A stretch of 64,000 nt of DNA from the NCBI GenBank assembly GCA_003254925.1, contig QANZ01038515.1:1-64000 (forward strand), given 5' to 3'. The translations under genes and the position numbers were made by a program. The notes under the pieces were generated by a model, which ran no database searches, was not told the DNA's origin, and saw only the letters and a program-made list of their open reading frames with translations. Below, in pieces: positions 42,593-56,700 of this stretch. Each line of letters opens with the position of its first letter. Positions within the stretch are counted from its first letter, which is position 1. Origin of the DNA: Chamaecrista fasciculata. Its lineage: Eukaryota > Streptophyta > Magnoliopsida > Fabales > Fabaceae.

Positions 42593-44002
42593 TCAGCCGA
42601 AAAGCTCTCGTGGCAGCGAAGGAAGGAATCGAGAAGCTTAGAGACTCATGAGAGAGAAAGCAAGTCGCGACAGAGTGAACATGTGGCGTCGTTGAGCTTT
42701 CCATGGAGTGAACCTGATGGTCGCGACAGAGACTCAAAAGCGAACGGCCGAAATGGGTAAACGACGACGGCGACGACGAGTTTTCATCATCAGTCGCAGG
42801 CATTCTCTCGGAATTTCTTCAAAATCGAAAGAAACCCCAAACTTTCTCCCCCAATTCGAATTCGAACCCTAAGAAATGAATGAATGTATCTCGCGACGCC
42901 CAAAATGGTTGTGAACTTGAAATCAAACCCAGAAATTGAAGAATCGAGCGAGAGAATGTTTAAGGATTTGAAGAATCGAGCCATTTTGATGTTTGAGGAT
43001 TTGGTTGAAGCAGTAGGATCGGCGGTGAGGAATGAAAGATGAGAGAGGAATGAGGATGAAGATGAAGATGAAGAAATTAGGGTTCAGGGACTAAAATGTT
43101 TTTTTTAATTATGATTTAATAAATTGAGAATAATGGGATAAAATGAATGAACTCAAAGTAGATTTTTTTTAGGGTTTAGGGTTTTAGGGTTTTTAATACA
43201 TTTAAGGACTAAATTGGAATGTTTGGAAAGGTTTTGGGATACTTTACAATTTTATTTTTAGGATTTGGGACTAAAATGAATGAAGAAGATGAAAAAGATG
43301 AAGAAGAGGATTAAAAAAAGTTTTAGGGGATTTAGGGGTTTTGGGACCAAATTGCAAGAGAGTAGTTTGAATGAGGTGTCAAGTGGAAATGAGTTGGATA
43401 TTAATTTGAGCAAACCCCCTTTTTGGTCCCTCAATTGTTACTGAGTCGAGGATTTGGTCCCTCAACTAAGCATTTAACGGCCACCTAAGCAGATAACGGT
43501 GACACGTCATCACTTAACACCTCTATCACTAACGGACCAGACGTGAGGGACCAAAACGTAAACGGGATTGAACAATTGAGGGACTGAGTTGTAGTTTCCC
43601 ACAATTGAGGGACCGATTCCTCGACTCAGTAACAATTGAGGGACCAAAAAGGGGGTTTGCTCTTTGTATTATTCATCTTGCTTTGTTTCTATTATAAAAT
43701 TTCTTCTATAGTCTGGCATCAAGTATATGAATTTTATTATATTTTTTATTTTTCATAATAAAATATTTTATTTTTCTTTAATTTAAGAAAAAAATTTAAT
43801 CCGTCTGAACCCTCTCGAATCCGCCCAAACCCATCGAGTTATATGGGTTGACGAGCGGGTTCGAGTTAAAAAATTCAACTCGCTACTTATTATAGCAATC
43901 CACTCACCCACCCGAACTCGACCATTGCGCACCCCTGCAATGAGAAATGAGTACAATGGGTGCTCTATTTATAGAGCATCAACAATGAACGAAATAAGAA
44001 CT

Positions 44003-44110
44003 AGTCAGATTATAATCTGCTCTGATTATAATCATAATAAGCATGTTCGTTTGCGCTTCTTTTCTGATCAAACTATAATCTTGATTTTTTTATAATCAAA
44101 CACACTAAAT
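44003..44110. mobile_element. Fragment of the Harbinger-like family
   Basis: CTGATTATAATCATAATAAG, then GTTCGTTTGCG, then TTTATAATCAAACACACT closely matches the left subterminal part of the element at 19080 (19110-19200). Only one end is present, and it truncates the Copia-like LTR. Confidence 0.7.
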
Positions 44111-44460
44111 AGGTTCACCATCAAGCACTACTAATTAAGTATCATGTAGTCTAATGAGACAGTATCAATTTCTGCTAACAAAAAAGGACATATTCATCGC
44201 ATAAACCTTCCTCAATTTACTCGTTCTATAGGGTAGCTTTGCTTGCCTAGTGTACAACAGCAAGGGGAATAATGATTAACTGAATTTGATAACAATTGCA
44301 AGTATATAAAAAAAGAAAAATTGTAATTTCTGTAAAATATATATTATATATAGTATCATACAAATCTTTTCCCACCGGGCCACAGGGCTAATCTGCTTAC
44401 TTGATAATAGCACATCTTTTGGCCTCCATAACATTACTGACAACTGACGACTAAATCATA

Positions 44461-44537
44461 AAACAAAAGAAAAAGGGAAAAAGATATAACATGAATTNAA
44501 TAAAACAAGAAAAAGGGAAAAAGATATAACATGAATT
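44461..44537. other. Probable assembly duplication across a single N
   Basis: AGAAAAAGGGAAAAAGATAT and the following AACATGAATT occur immediately left (44461-44497) and right (44503-44537) of an N at 44498. This is what two unmerged overlapping contig ends look like. Confidence 0.6.
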
Positions 44538-44748
44538 AACTTGGTTTCTTAGTGAACATCTCACTATCAAAAAAGGCCGTTAGCAAAAACTAACCCAATT
44601 TCAGTAAACAAATTCATTAATCATTGAACTCTTTCTTCTATCACTCTTATATTTATATTTATCTTCCTTAAGTATTTTCCTCATATTTCAATATATAATT
44701 GTTGGCAATGCACAAAAAACAGCCAAACCAGGAAGGGAAAAAAAAAAT

Positions 44749-47700
44749 TTAATTTATCCTCGTACTATTCCTTCTTCCCCACCACTTTTTCTTCACTTTG
44801 TCAATTGCACCTTCTTCAGTACCAAGCTTATGTAAAATGGCCTTTGTCTCACGTAGTCTTGCCCCATAATCTTTTTTCCAAGCTTCAAACATGTTTTTCA
44901 ACCTTCTAAGCTCCTGGTCTGGATTCAAATTCGCTTCAACTTGACCCGATTTCACCTCAACCAAGAACTTGGCATCATCGCCGAATACTTGTCGCCTCTG
45001 CTCGAACTCTTGGGCCAACCCACTTAGAACATTCAAACCTGCACTCATTGATCTAAACCCATTGCTTTCTTGGCGCCTGTGATTGCTTCCTATATCTGAG
45101 CTGCTTTCTTGGCGCCTATGGTTGCTCGCTATATCCGAGCTGTAGTCTCTATCATCGGCTGTATTGACAGATGCATCGGAGTTTCTTCCAGAGTCATCAA
45201 TTGCAAAGCTCTTTTTTGCAATGGCAAGGCTAGATTGTAGGGATCGCATTTGTTTCTGCCACCCTTCTTCCATTGATCTCATCTTCAATTCATACTCGGA
45301 CCAACGGCTCTCATACTGTTGGAGACGCTGGTGGAGGATGTCATTTTCCTCTTTCTTTTCTCTCAGTGCAGATTCAGCCTTAAGTACACGGCGTTGTAAA
45401 TCTGCCAGGAAAGAAGCCTTGACCAGCACTTCATCTGACTCATTAGTCTGTTTCGAAGTTCACAATTTGTAAGTCATAACTCATAATAATGATGAAATAT
45501 TTACAAGCGTTCTGGAGAACATTGTTATTGAAATAAAACAATGCAAAGATGCCAATTTCTTGCACCAGATTATTATATTCTCTGAGCTTCGGGAAAGAGG
45601 ATACCTTCATGTCTCCAGATTTCAATAATACTGCATCTCCTGAGCATCTTCTGACTAACCAACCACGAATAACTGTAGGAGTATACAAAAATTTGTATGA
45701 GATATACAGAAAGCTTCCATGATTCCACATTTTGGCTGGAAAAGCCAGCTCCACATTACCCCAGAAAGAAAAAAAAAAGGAAAAGGTTCGATATGTGGTT
45801 TTTTTTTTTTTTTTGCTCAAAAGGTTTGATCTATGGTTGTTTTTTCTGTATTTCTAAAATAAGATATCCAAATTTGGAATGAGAAAAACACTTGCGTGTT
45901 CCACATTGATTTCTTTTGTTTAAAACAAAATGACATGCAATAAGGAGCCAATCATGATTGAAAATATATCGTGTTCTCAGTCTATATGAACACTATCTCA
46001 TACATCCCAGCGTTTTTTGCGTCTAGGAAAAAAACAAAAAAAGAACTAAACTCACCTGATTGTATGACTATTGCAGCACCATAAGTTTCCTTCATTCTGT
46101 TTCTTGCAAATACTGCTTTCATTCGCTTCTGAATAAGAACAGCAGCTCTATGTCTCTGAAGAGAAACTGCATATTCCTTTCTTGTTTTCTCCCCCCTAAC
46201 AACTGCGCGAATAGTTATGAAAAAGAAGTTCCCAGAGAATACATGAAACAGAAAGAAATGTGTTGAAGAAAAATACATGACTGGAGTGTGGTGATTCCTC
46301 TCTTAAGCGCCTTGTGATAACACCGTGCTTGGTGACCCCTGAAGCAACTTTGGACACGTAAAATGCCATGGAGGGTACGAGATCTAGTATCTTCAAGCAC
46401 TCCAATCTGCAGTTATGGTCCTAGACATATTAAACATATACATTGAAATATCATAAATGTAATTTTTTTTTGGTACTCCCACATCCAAAATATTTCCCCC
46501 CGGCAAGTCTCTGATAAACAAGAAAAAGGAAATGGCTAGAAAGTACATTTAAATATTTCCAAAGATTGATGCAGCAGATCCAAATTGGGTGGTACTTTTC
46601 TTTTCCTTCAAATGAAAAACTACATTTTCCCAAAAAACCTTAAGTGTGAGATATTTCGTAGTTTGGAATTTTGGTAGGTTGAAGATAGGAATTTTGGTAG
46701 TTTGGAATACCTAAGTCTCACATCGAGTAGTATGAGATATTTCGTAGGGTACTTAAGTGTTTTAATTCCCCCCTTTCATTGGCTAACTCTTGAGGAAGGG
46801 TTCCCAATTCATCATCCCAATCACTAATGCTCAAAATTCCTATTATGTGGAGTAAAATTTAGTTTGCGAGACTTCCCATTTCCCAATACTAGAATTGTCA
46901 CCTGTATGATATATATGTAAGATATCGAATACAATTCTTAATAATCTGCATAAAGGTAATGCAGGATTTTGGATCCTAAGTGCAATCAAGTTCCATTTTA
47001 AGCCAGGCAAGAGGAACTAATCAACCATGAAGAAGATAGCTGCTGTAAATTTAATACAACCACATTGATGACCATCATAAATATTAAAATCATTCTTCTC
47101 AGAAAATACATTAAAATTGAAATAAAAAATAATTTAGATAAACATATTTTTCTACCTGTCCTGTTCGGAAAAACAATTTTGTATAGCCAACTTGATACAT
47201 CTCTGGCAGAATATTGAACTGATGAAGGATTGCAACTGAAACACTAAGTGGATCTTGAGATGCAACATTTTCAAGGAGAAGAAAACCATATCTGTTCACC
47301 ATCCCAAGCAAAAAGAAAAGTTAGATATGTTGGGAAAGAAGAGAAGGGAGTTGAAAGGATAAGAACCATCATACAATTTCTCTCTTTTATACCTTCTGGC
47401 AAACTTATGATGAGAGATTCTAGTAGGAAAGCCTGATCTCGATATCCGAACCACTTCTAGGACTCCACAACATCTCAGTTGCTGAAGTACAAGGCCTTGC
47501 TCGTATAATCGTGGTGATTGGGAGTTATTGGGCTTAATGCATCGAATAAAATGTGGTGTGGTACTCTCTAAACGTTGCATCAGTTGGAACAACTGACCCT
47601 AGAAGCCAACAAAAATAAATTTATATAGCCAATTAGATTGAGATAAATATCTCCACTTCAGAACAAAAATGAATAATTTATCAATTTACAATGAATGGTT

Positions 47701-50700
47701 TCATACTTGCCAATTTTCACTCCATCTCCCACCACTACTTCCATTTTCACTCCTATAAAGTAGAGCATTAGTAAATGTGTGCCTCTCCTACTCCTAAGAA
47801 CCTAAACCAAACCACAACACTGTTCTTCATTAAAATGTTATATTTTTTTTTAAATGTAACATACTAACATAAATTAATTATTAGTAACAATCAAAATAGC
47901 CAATTAAGAGCAAATTGGTTGATATGACATCTCAGATGTCATTGGTCTCACGACTCATTAACATTTTCACGAGACATTCTCTCCCAAAAGTTATGATTTG
48001 TACATCAAACAAAATGAATACCTTCTGTAAGCTGAGATAATCCAATAATATTATTGAATAAATAGTGCCCTATATATACACAAAATAGATATCCTAACTA
48101 GATACTGAATAAAAATACTAACTAGATATTAAATAGAGATACTAACTAACCCCTTAATATTAGGGATCCTAACTAAGTCCTATAAATTAGAAATATAATA
48201 ATAGATATATCCTCCTAAATATATTCATATTCCTAACACTCCCCCTCGAGTTGGAGCATAGATTTTAATCATGCCCAACTTGCAACAAACATATTCCAAA
48301 ATAACAAAAATCCCATACATCATAATTTTGCGAAAACAAACTAAGAAAACACATCCTTGAACAAACTTCTCCAAGACTCCCCCTGTCAGTGATATCTCAA
48401 ATAGCCATCCCCAATAATGATCTTGAAACGTCCAAAAAGAGTGGCAACTTCTAATGGATACAAACGAGACACCCACCAAACCAAATTCTCTGTCAGTGTT
48501 GTCTTCAAACTATCACCTTATATGGTGATCCCAAAACATCCAAGAAAGCTGCATTGTCTAATGGACTCAAACGTTTCTCAAGAAACACTGTATCACTCTA
48601 AACTCCAGAAAACCGAACGAGGCCCAATCAATAACCTCAAATAAGACAAATGTATCACTCTAAACTCATCCAAAACACTGTACTCACAAACAATTCACTC
48701 CCATGAATTGCCAAATTGATGCATCCAAAGCATCCCAAATTGATGCACCACCAAACAAACAAAACACCAAATGCTCAACCTAAAGAAGAGCCAAACGCTG
48801 AAAAACAGCCAGCAACACACCATGTAGTGAGCACCCTCAAACAACGGAAACCACCATTAGCGGCTAAAACCTTCGGGTGGTGGTCGAAAATTGCCTCCAA
48901 AGTCAGAGAGCAACCTCCAAAAAATACAAATAAGATATAAACGTCACTGACCAAACCCCAAAATAACTGGGCAGCCAGCACAAAACCAAATATTCACCAA
49001 AAAAGTCACCAAATGAACTAGATCATCAAAGACACAGTAGCAAATCACAAAACCACCACCACCAAACGTCTAGACGGACACCGGCGATCACAAAACAGCA
49101 AAGACAGAGCCTTTTCGCCGTCGGGAAGGTGGCGCGTGGCCCACATGCGCCAGCAAGAGCTGAAACTTTGATAGGTGCGTGACGCTTACACGCGCCGCCG
49201 AAGACCACCGGGATTCTGGGACTGACCGATCGGCACCCTCTGAACCTCCTTCTGCCGGCGGTGACAAAGACGGACCACTCTTGAAAGTGGACCCATGAAA
49301 AACCCTAAGTTTCACTCTAGGCAAAGCGTCACACTGACTCTCACCATAAAGCTCTGATACCATGTAAGCTGAGATAATCCAATAATATTATTGAATAAAG
49401 AGTGCCCTATATATACACAAAATAGATATCCTAACTAGATACTAAATAAAGATACTGAATAAAGATACTAACTATATATTAAATAGAGATACTAACTAAC
49501 CCCTTAATATTAGGGATCCTAAGTCCTATAAATTAGAAATATAATAATAGATATATCCTCCTAAATATATTCATATTCCTAACACCTTCCACGGCATTTT
49601 AGAAATCCTAGCATATAATTGGAAGACTGGGAGAACCAATACACCAGTTTACTAAAAATTAGACCAATTTTGTTCATTATTTATATTCCGGAAAAGTTCA
49701 TAATTTTGGTTACATACCTTGAATTTTGTAGCAACACTAAGCTTTTGGGAATCTGCTCCACCTGACTTGTGTAAGGGGCCAACTACAGGCTTCTCAGATT
49801 GTAAAAGCATATTGGCTGCAAATATCTGAGGAAGATGACATGTACATGAGGAAAGAAGATGAATGGAATCCAAGTGCAATAGGTCCCTGTTCTTCTCCAA
49901 GAATCCAGTTGTATCATAGGTGACCTGAGGGGAGGAACAAGTTGAACTATCACAGTCACAATCAGGCTAATCAGCAACCTTAATAAGTACCCGTTTAACC
50001 ATTCAGAATAAAGATGGTATTTCGGGAGTTATGGAATACAAAGTCCAATAAAATTATTCATATTTCATATTTGGCTGTTCCATCAAGACCATTTTGTTAG
50101 TTAGGGGAAGAATCTGCAGAAATCAGATTTTTTGAGAAACATTTCGACAGATATGGATTTGATTAGACAAAACCTAGTAATGGATTCTAGCCAATTGAAA
50201 GGATCTTCTTCTGACCAATCCAAAAATCATTTTGATTCCATTAGTAATGAGGATTTGTAGCATCACACATGGCATCATGTGGCAACCTAAAAGCACTTCA
50301 GTGGACAAACAGAACTCTTATATAATCATGAGAATGACAAAATTAATACCTCCCCTGCATAATGGCACACAGCGAAGGCTTTTCCCCGTTCTCCACGAAA
50401 ACATGAATTTGAATTCAAATGCTGCTTAAGCTTGTTAGCAAATGTCAAATCTGTACCATTTGGAAAAGTGGACTCCTCATCTAATAGGGATAGTAATCCC
50501 AGTGGTTTCTGCACATATATGAAAAGTAAAGTTTAAGACAACAAACTTCTAATTTCAAACAATAAATGGCAAAAGTTCTGAAGGAAAGAATAAATATTAA
50601 ACCAACACTTGGGTTCTGCATTTTTAAGCTTATTTAAATTTAGTCTCCAAAAATTAGCAAGCACGTGAGTTAATCCTCGAAAATAACAAACTTGCAGCAC

Positions 50701-53700
50701 AGTAGTTCTTCGGACATCGTTCAGCCACTTGAAAATTAGACTACTATGCTATATAGTTTCCATGAGGAGTGCTCACAATTCAGCATGATGGAGAGTTTAG
50801 AATTCGGTGTCCACAAAATAATAATAGTAACTCCCAATAATTTTTTCTACAGCTTCTTAACAACACAGAATCAAGCCCAAAATTTTAGTTTTAACCATAC
50901 ACACTGAGATTTAGAGTACATGCTAAGTTCTGACTAAGCATACCTATTCCTGAATCACCCCATACATTAATAATCTTCAACAACAGAGTGATCACAAGAT
51001 AAAGGAAAAAAAATCCCCCACTCAGTTGACTGTGAGACTAGACCATATCATTCAGACTATGCTTGCTTTAATATCTACTCTGATGGACAGGAAAAGAAAG
51101 GACATGCATAAAGCTCGGGCACCTTTTCAAAAAGATTAAGGCAGTCTTGGTTGTCTTCAAATTCAACTTTAGTCCAGTCAATTCCATCTTGTATATATTC
51201 CTGGAAAAACAGCATCCTTAGTTCACAAGTATAAGAAAATGCTTATCAATATTTTCAAAAAGGAAAAGTAAATCATCATTTAATAAAAGTGTTCAGTAGG
51301 ATAATTTCTATTTCCACCACATTGGAGGCTGTTAATTAGTGTTTAAGTAAATAATGAAATCTTGTGATCTTGCATATGCACTCAGCGTTCACTAGCGTAG
51401 TATGTACCCAACGGTTTATAAGGCCCATACCTCCTGTTCTAACTTGAATAAATGACGATTAAAGTGTTGCTGTAATCTCTCATTTGCATAATTTATGCAG
51501 AACTGCTCAAAACTGTTCCTCTGCAGATATAACAAACAAATGAGTAGCATCAACAGAGACTATTCAAAATTCAACAATACAAGGATAATGAGCTAGATAT
51601 AAAGGGGAAGTTCGTGTAACAAAAAACATACCTCAAAAGACTCAAATCCGTATATGTCCAAAATACTGATTGATCTGCCAGTACGTCTTTTGCCAACAGC
51701 AAGTGAAAGGTTTATTTGTTCAACCAGCCAATCAAACAGACATGCATATATTGACTTTGCCAAAGCATCTCTTGCATCAATTGCCTAGATGATAGGACAA
51801 ATGTAAAATGCAAGTTAATGAGGTAAATAAAGATTATCATTATGATTTCAAGTTATTATTTATCATCCATATTACAGAATCATGGAAGTCCAATCTATCT
51901 ATATGTTGTGTATAAATTATAATGACTGCATTTAATTTTTGGAATATTAACCAAACAAAGTGGAGGAATCTGGTTCGACTTGTTTTCTCCCTTTTCATTT
52001 ATTTTATTTAGTATAACCTAAGACACTGTATTATTCAACAAATTTCTCAAGGTGTTCAAGCCACTTGCAAAGGAAACTAAAAATGGAAGCCGCGCACTTG
52101 TTCCCAAAAGGAGGTATATGTGCATGAAAGCACTCATGATTGTACCCAACGACACATTATGAGCTTTTAAACAAATTCAATGAGCCAACTCGAACATAAC
52201 AAGATCCAAGAATTCTTTTTTAAAAATGGTGAAAAGGCAAAAGTCATTCACACTTCAAAAGTTGATTGGACTATTGAGAGATCAAATATGACATAATCTT
52301 CCTCGCTAATGATCAGTTTTTTCAATACTTTTTCCTTTTCTGCTTGGACTATTGTAACAATTTAACCAAATCTCCATATTCTGATTGAAGAATGCAATAG
52401 GCATTTATATTATTCAGATATCCTTTCATCTAAACACGTTGCATTCTCTCCATGAATAATTTAGAAAAATAAATTTAACATCCATCTTACCTGTGAGAGC
52501 GTCAGCTTTTGAATAATATTATCATTTCCAACTTTCATATTGCGAGTTGTTAAAGTCAACTTGAGATTTCCAATGTCACAGCCAATCAATTTAGCGACAT
52601 TGAACAAACCTTTAAAAAGGAAGAATTGAAATTGCACTTTTAGATGAGGTGCTGAAAGCTTCAGGAGCAAAGTTGTTAACTTATAAATTTAGAGAAATTT
52701 AAGATCAAATGCACCAGTTGGGAATAACTTTTATCACACTTATTTGAAGATTCTTACCCTCATCTTCTATGGCTTGAACATGATTTTCATTATCAATCAC
52801 AGTAAATGATATGTTCCCTAGCCACAACACAGCAGCAAGCATTGCAAACACATTCTCCTGGTCTTCTTTGCTGATGTGGACAACATCCAGAGCTTCCTGG
52901 ACGTTATAAGATTAAATGTATGTTAAACTGCCTTTTTTAAAGGACAAATATAGGTAGACTAATCATAATATAAGCCTATATGGAGGCAAAAAATCTGTGA
53001 CCAATCGTAGAAAAATATTGTACCATGACTATGCGAAATTCTTCAGCATCATTAACACCAGCAATTGAATAACAATTGCTCTGCCTCAGATATTTGTATT
53101 CTTCTGGGCATTGCAGATTTAGCTTCTCTGAGTTACAAAATAAAATAATATTAACAATACAGATAAGCCAATTATATGTAAGTATTTAACAAATGAACAA
53201 AACAGAAGAGAAGAGGAAGTATAACAGCCAGAAGTTACCCCTCAGAGAAGGTGGTGCCCCAGCACACAATTGATAGAATATATGATATGACCTCTCCCCT
53301 TCATTACATTGCACCACTCTAGACTGTTTGAGTAACAAATCAAACTAATGTATATAGTGATGTAATATCAACACAAACTAAACATAGCTCAGAAACGAAT
53401 AATTACCTTTTCCAGCAAAACTGTTGAAGGTCATGCAGGGAACCATCAGGTAGATTCAATGGATAAAATACAGACATTTTCCACAATAGTTAGTTGAAGA
53501 CTTCAAATGGAATCAAATGATATGGTTTTAACCACAACTTCAGTAGTAAACTTACATGTTTGAATATTAGCACCCGATATTTTTCCAGTTTCACTGAAGT
53601 GAATCTCAATGAGTTTCCCCTATGACACATTCAATTAAGTTGTGGAAATTTTAGCATCAAAAGAATATAGGATCGGTGCTTTACATGAAGAGAGTCACTA

Positions 53701-56700
53701 CTCTAAACCCTCAAGAACTAGTCAACAAAAAGAAACAATATTATGGAAAGGGAATCTTACAAAACGACTTGAGTTGTCATTTCTCAATGTTTTTGCATTA
53801 CCAAAGGCTTCTAGTATTGGATTAGTCTTTAATATCTCATACTCTATTCCACTTCCACCTCCAAGGGCAGCCAAGTACTGCATCGCTATCTTTGCTGTCT
53901 CAGTCTTTCCAGCTCCACTTTCACCACTGAATAATTAATTGATGGTAAATTTTATCACATATCCCAGTTTAAATGCATAAGAACAATTCAATAATCAGAA
54001 AGGGAAGGGTGCAAAAGGTAAAAGAAACTAAGAGAGAGCTTCAGATCAATGACAAAAAACTTCAGACAGCATGAGAAGCTTTTATACTTATTAATAGATT
54101 GATCTCAGGAAAAAATGAGAAAGCACATTCTATTCTCCACATCCAACTAATCTGGCACAGTTCCTCCACTATAATACAAGATGTTAAAACTCAACTAGGT
54201 GTAGATTGAAAATCTTGATAATCCAAGCAAGGACCATCCAAGATAAAATGTGGGAAGAAAAGTCAGTATACTTGGAAAAATAAAATAAAATGAAAAAGAA
54301 GAAGAATTTGCAAATCAGACTTTCAAAAGTCAAAGATAGTTATGTGGTAGTTGATTAGCTTAAGAGAGGAAAAGAAAATAATCATCAAAAAATAATCATG
54401 TTGATAAGACGTGAATATTGCATTAGAATCGTTGATTATGAACATTGGGGTGAATAAATAAATTCTTTTCCCATTTTACTTTAGAAAAACACTGGGATCA
54501 TATAAGGTTATCTCCAGGGAAAACTGTCAAGATATTTAAAATATCTTAACCTCATCTTAATTAAAAAAAAATGATTACAACCTTTATCCCTTATCTCAAA
54601 TATTATCTCTTGCATCCATAAAAAACTATTAAATTACTTGATTTGGAAAGAAAACAAATTTTAAAGCCTACACCGCACTTGTTTCCAAGATAATTTTGCA
54701 AGGAGAGAGGGAATGGCAATGCTTAGTCACATACTTCCACAAACGAAGCTAATATAAGCATAAACACAATGATCATAACATATTTCAGTTCACAATGTTG
54801 AGAGAAAGGCAAAACGGAGCATCTTAAGCCCAGTATTCAAACAATACTTGCTCAAGTTGCAACTGCAATTGTGATAGTAGAAGATTATAAAAGAAAAGAA
54901 CTTAAACACCCGACAGTGTGATAACTTAATAGCAGACACTTTATTCATATTCAAACAGAACCCAGATACTAATGTTCTCATCTAGCTGGGTCTATGTCCA
55001 TTTTAGTGTCCATGCTTCGTAGTAGGTGGTAACCAGCTGTGTACAAAATTGAATTCATTACGAGAATTTACTTGAAGGTTACCAGAAATGGTTCAATAGT
55101 TTACTGACCTTATAATTATGGATTGATTTACTTCATCTGTAAAACAAAGCAGAGACTTGGTAAGAATTTTCATGCTGAAGAAAATGGGCAGAACTCTTAA
55201 CTACTATAGCTGCTTCTATAAATTCATATATATGGAGGGGGGGAAAAAGAATAAAAACCTCGTTTCATTTCCCGCATAGCTGTGTCTGTAATGGCGTATA
55301 CATGAGGGCTTTCGATTGCTTTACGCTTGTATGCTTCAATATAATGATTTCCATACAGAGGGACTTTCATAAAAGGGTTTATTGCAACCAAAACAGGCCC
55401 TGCTTTTGTCTGAATTGCAGATAGTAATACAAATAAATGTGTTAGGTTTGATTTAGGGCACAAATAGAAGATAAAACTTCAAAGAGATGTAAATACTTAC
55501 ATAAATCATATGTTGATTGTATCTATATTGCAGATTGTACAAAACTGATGGTTCATTTAAATAACTAAGTTGCATAAGGTCATCCACTCCATCAAGAATA
55601 TCAGGATTTGCGGGTATCAAACTTTCAGTTTTCACCTTTAAAACCTACAGTTAAAGGAAAGGGGGACAATTATAAACTAATCAGCTTGTTTTTTTTTGGA
55701 GGGGGATTGGGGGAATAAACAGCATCACTCGCTTGACTTTTTACAGCTTTTCTTACTTTCCCATCAGGCAGTGAAATAATAGATTCAGTTCCAGATGTTG
55801 ATATTATCTTCCCCAGCTCCCAATTTCCATTTGGAAGTTGAAACCAAGAGTGGATCTTCTGAAACAGTCAACGTCAAAACTAAGTGAATAATGTTCTATT
55901 AATAATGACAACTCATCTAACACTTAAAATTTATTACAAGAAAATAATATAAAGCATTGAAGGATACATCCTTCCCTGAGTAAATTACACTCATCTATAT
56001 AACCAAAAATATTCAAAAGTTACAGATAGAAAGAAAAAAAGGTAAAAATGCTTTTGTTCGGCGATTGAATACTGACAGGAAAAATAAGATCAAAGTAATC
56101 AAGTCAATGAAAAAAAAATAATCCTACTGGAAATTACCAGACTTCGGCTAATGCTAATGGAAATACATTTACATTACACACTAGTTTCCCCCAAGGCCTT
56201 AACACTCTTTTTAATTTTTAACACCCTAGAAAAGCACCAATGCACCTGAACATTTAGGCGTAAAAAGCAATAGCATCTAGCATTCTGATAATACTCCAAA
56301 TCTATTACCTACATGAATCTGAAGCTTACCTATCATTATTTCTGCATCTTACATACTTCTGCCAATGAAAAGATTTACTAAATCCTAAGCATAAGCATTT
56401 TTACACATACGACGTTTCTAAATTTATAGAGCTCTGGCACATACGACCCCTGTGACTTTGGAGCATACAACCACTTATTTAAACACATCTATGCGATAGG
56501 ATAGATAAAAATAGCTTAGATTATCACTCCTAAACTCACGCTACAAAGTTGTGACTTGCCATAGATCTTATAAACAACATAAATAACCAGCAATTTTTCA
56601 GTTGTAAACCTTTCTTAAACAAGTGAAATGCTGACAACAACATAAATACACAGAGAAGTATATGTGAAAATATGCATATAAGTCATATTATGAATTAATA

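Larger units (their letters stand above)
41572..43662. mobile_element. 2.1-kb palindromic MULE-like element with telomere-like motifs
   Basis: Both ends are complete roughly 255-bp GAGCAAAC...GTTTGCTC units (41572-41826 and about 43409-43662) in inverted orientation. Inside, the arms continue to pair (AAACTACTCTCTTGCAATTT near 41865 against its complement near 43350; CATTCCAATTTAGTCCTTAA against its complement near 43210). No target duplication is evident (flanks AAAATATTT / TTTGTATTA). It holds CCCTAAA-type repeats and CAT microsatellites. An 81-aa minus-strand frame at 42558-42803 has no recognisable domain. Confidence 0.7.
39983..43945. mobile_element. hAT-like element with 8-bp target duplication, itself containing two further elements
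   Basis: Ends CAGGTGTGTGCACAATTGG (39991) and the complement of CAGGGGTGCGCAATGGTCG (ending 43937) are inverted. CAATGAGA flanks both sides (39983-39990, 43938-43945) and occurs once in the intact left LTR of the host retrotransposon, confirming the site. Of its 3947 bp, all but about 560 bp belong to the elements at 40262-41554 and 41572-43662. No transposase is seen. Confidence 0.85.
38477..44003 (-). mobile_element. Gag-only Copia-like LTR retrotransposon, split by a hAT insertion and 3'-truncated
   Basis: The left LTR (about 38477-38720) recurs at 39920-39990 and continues at 43938-44003 after a nested insertion (AAAGCTTAGAAATGAAAGC, then CAATGAGAAATGAGTACAAT). A complemented primer site TCTGATACCA (39910-39919) abuts the right LTR, so the element reads on the minus strand. 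The interior encodes a decayed Copia-type gag with several stops: a UBN2-like stretch (MGLNDSFDFIRSQILAMDSL) and a zinc knuckle. There is no room for pol, which resembles the TR-GAG class of non-autonomous elements. The right LTR breaks off at about 44003 where Harbinger-like sequence begins. It starts only about 78 bp after the TTI1 stop codon. Confidence 0.75.

Noticed and set aside
45164..45472. 102-aa plus-strand ORF at the myosin 3' end
   Set aside because: It is the complement of the last myosin exon, which has clear coiled-coil tail homology.
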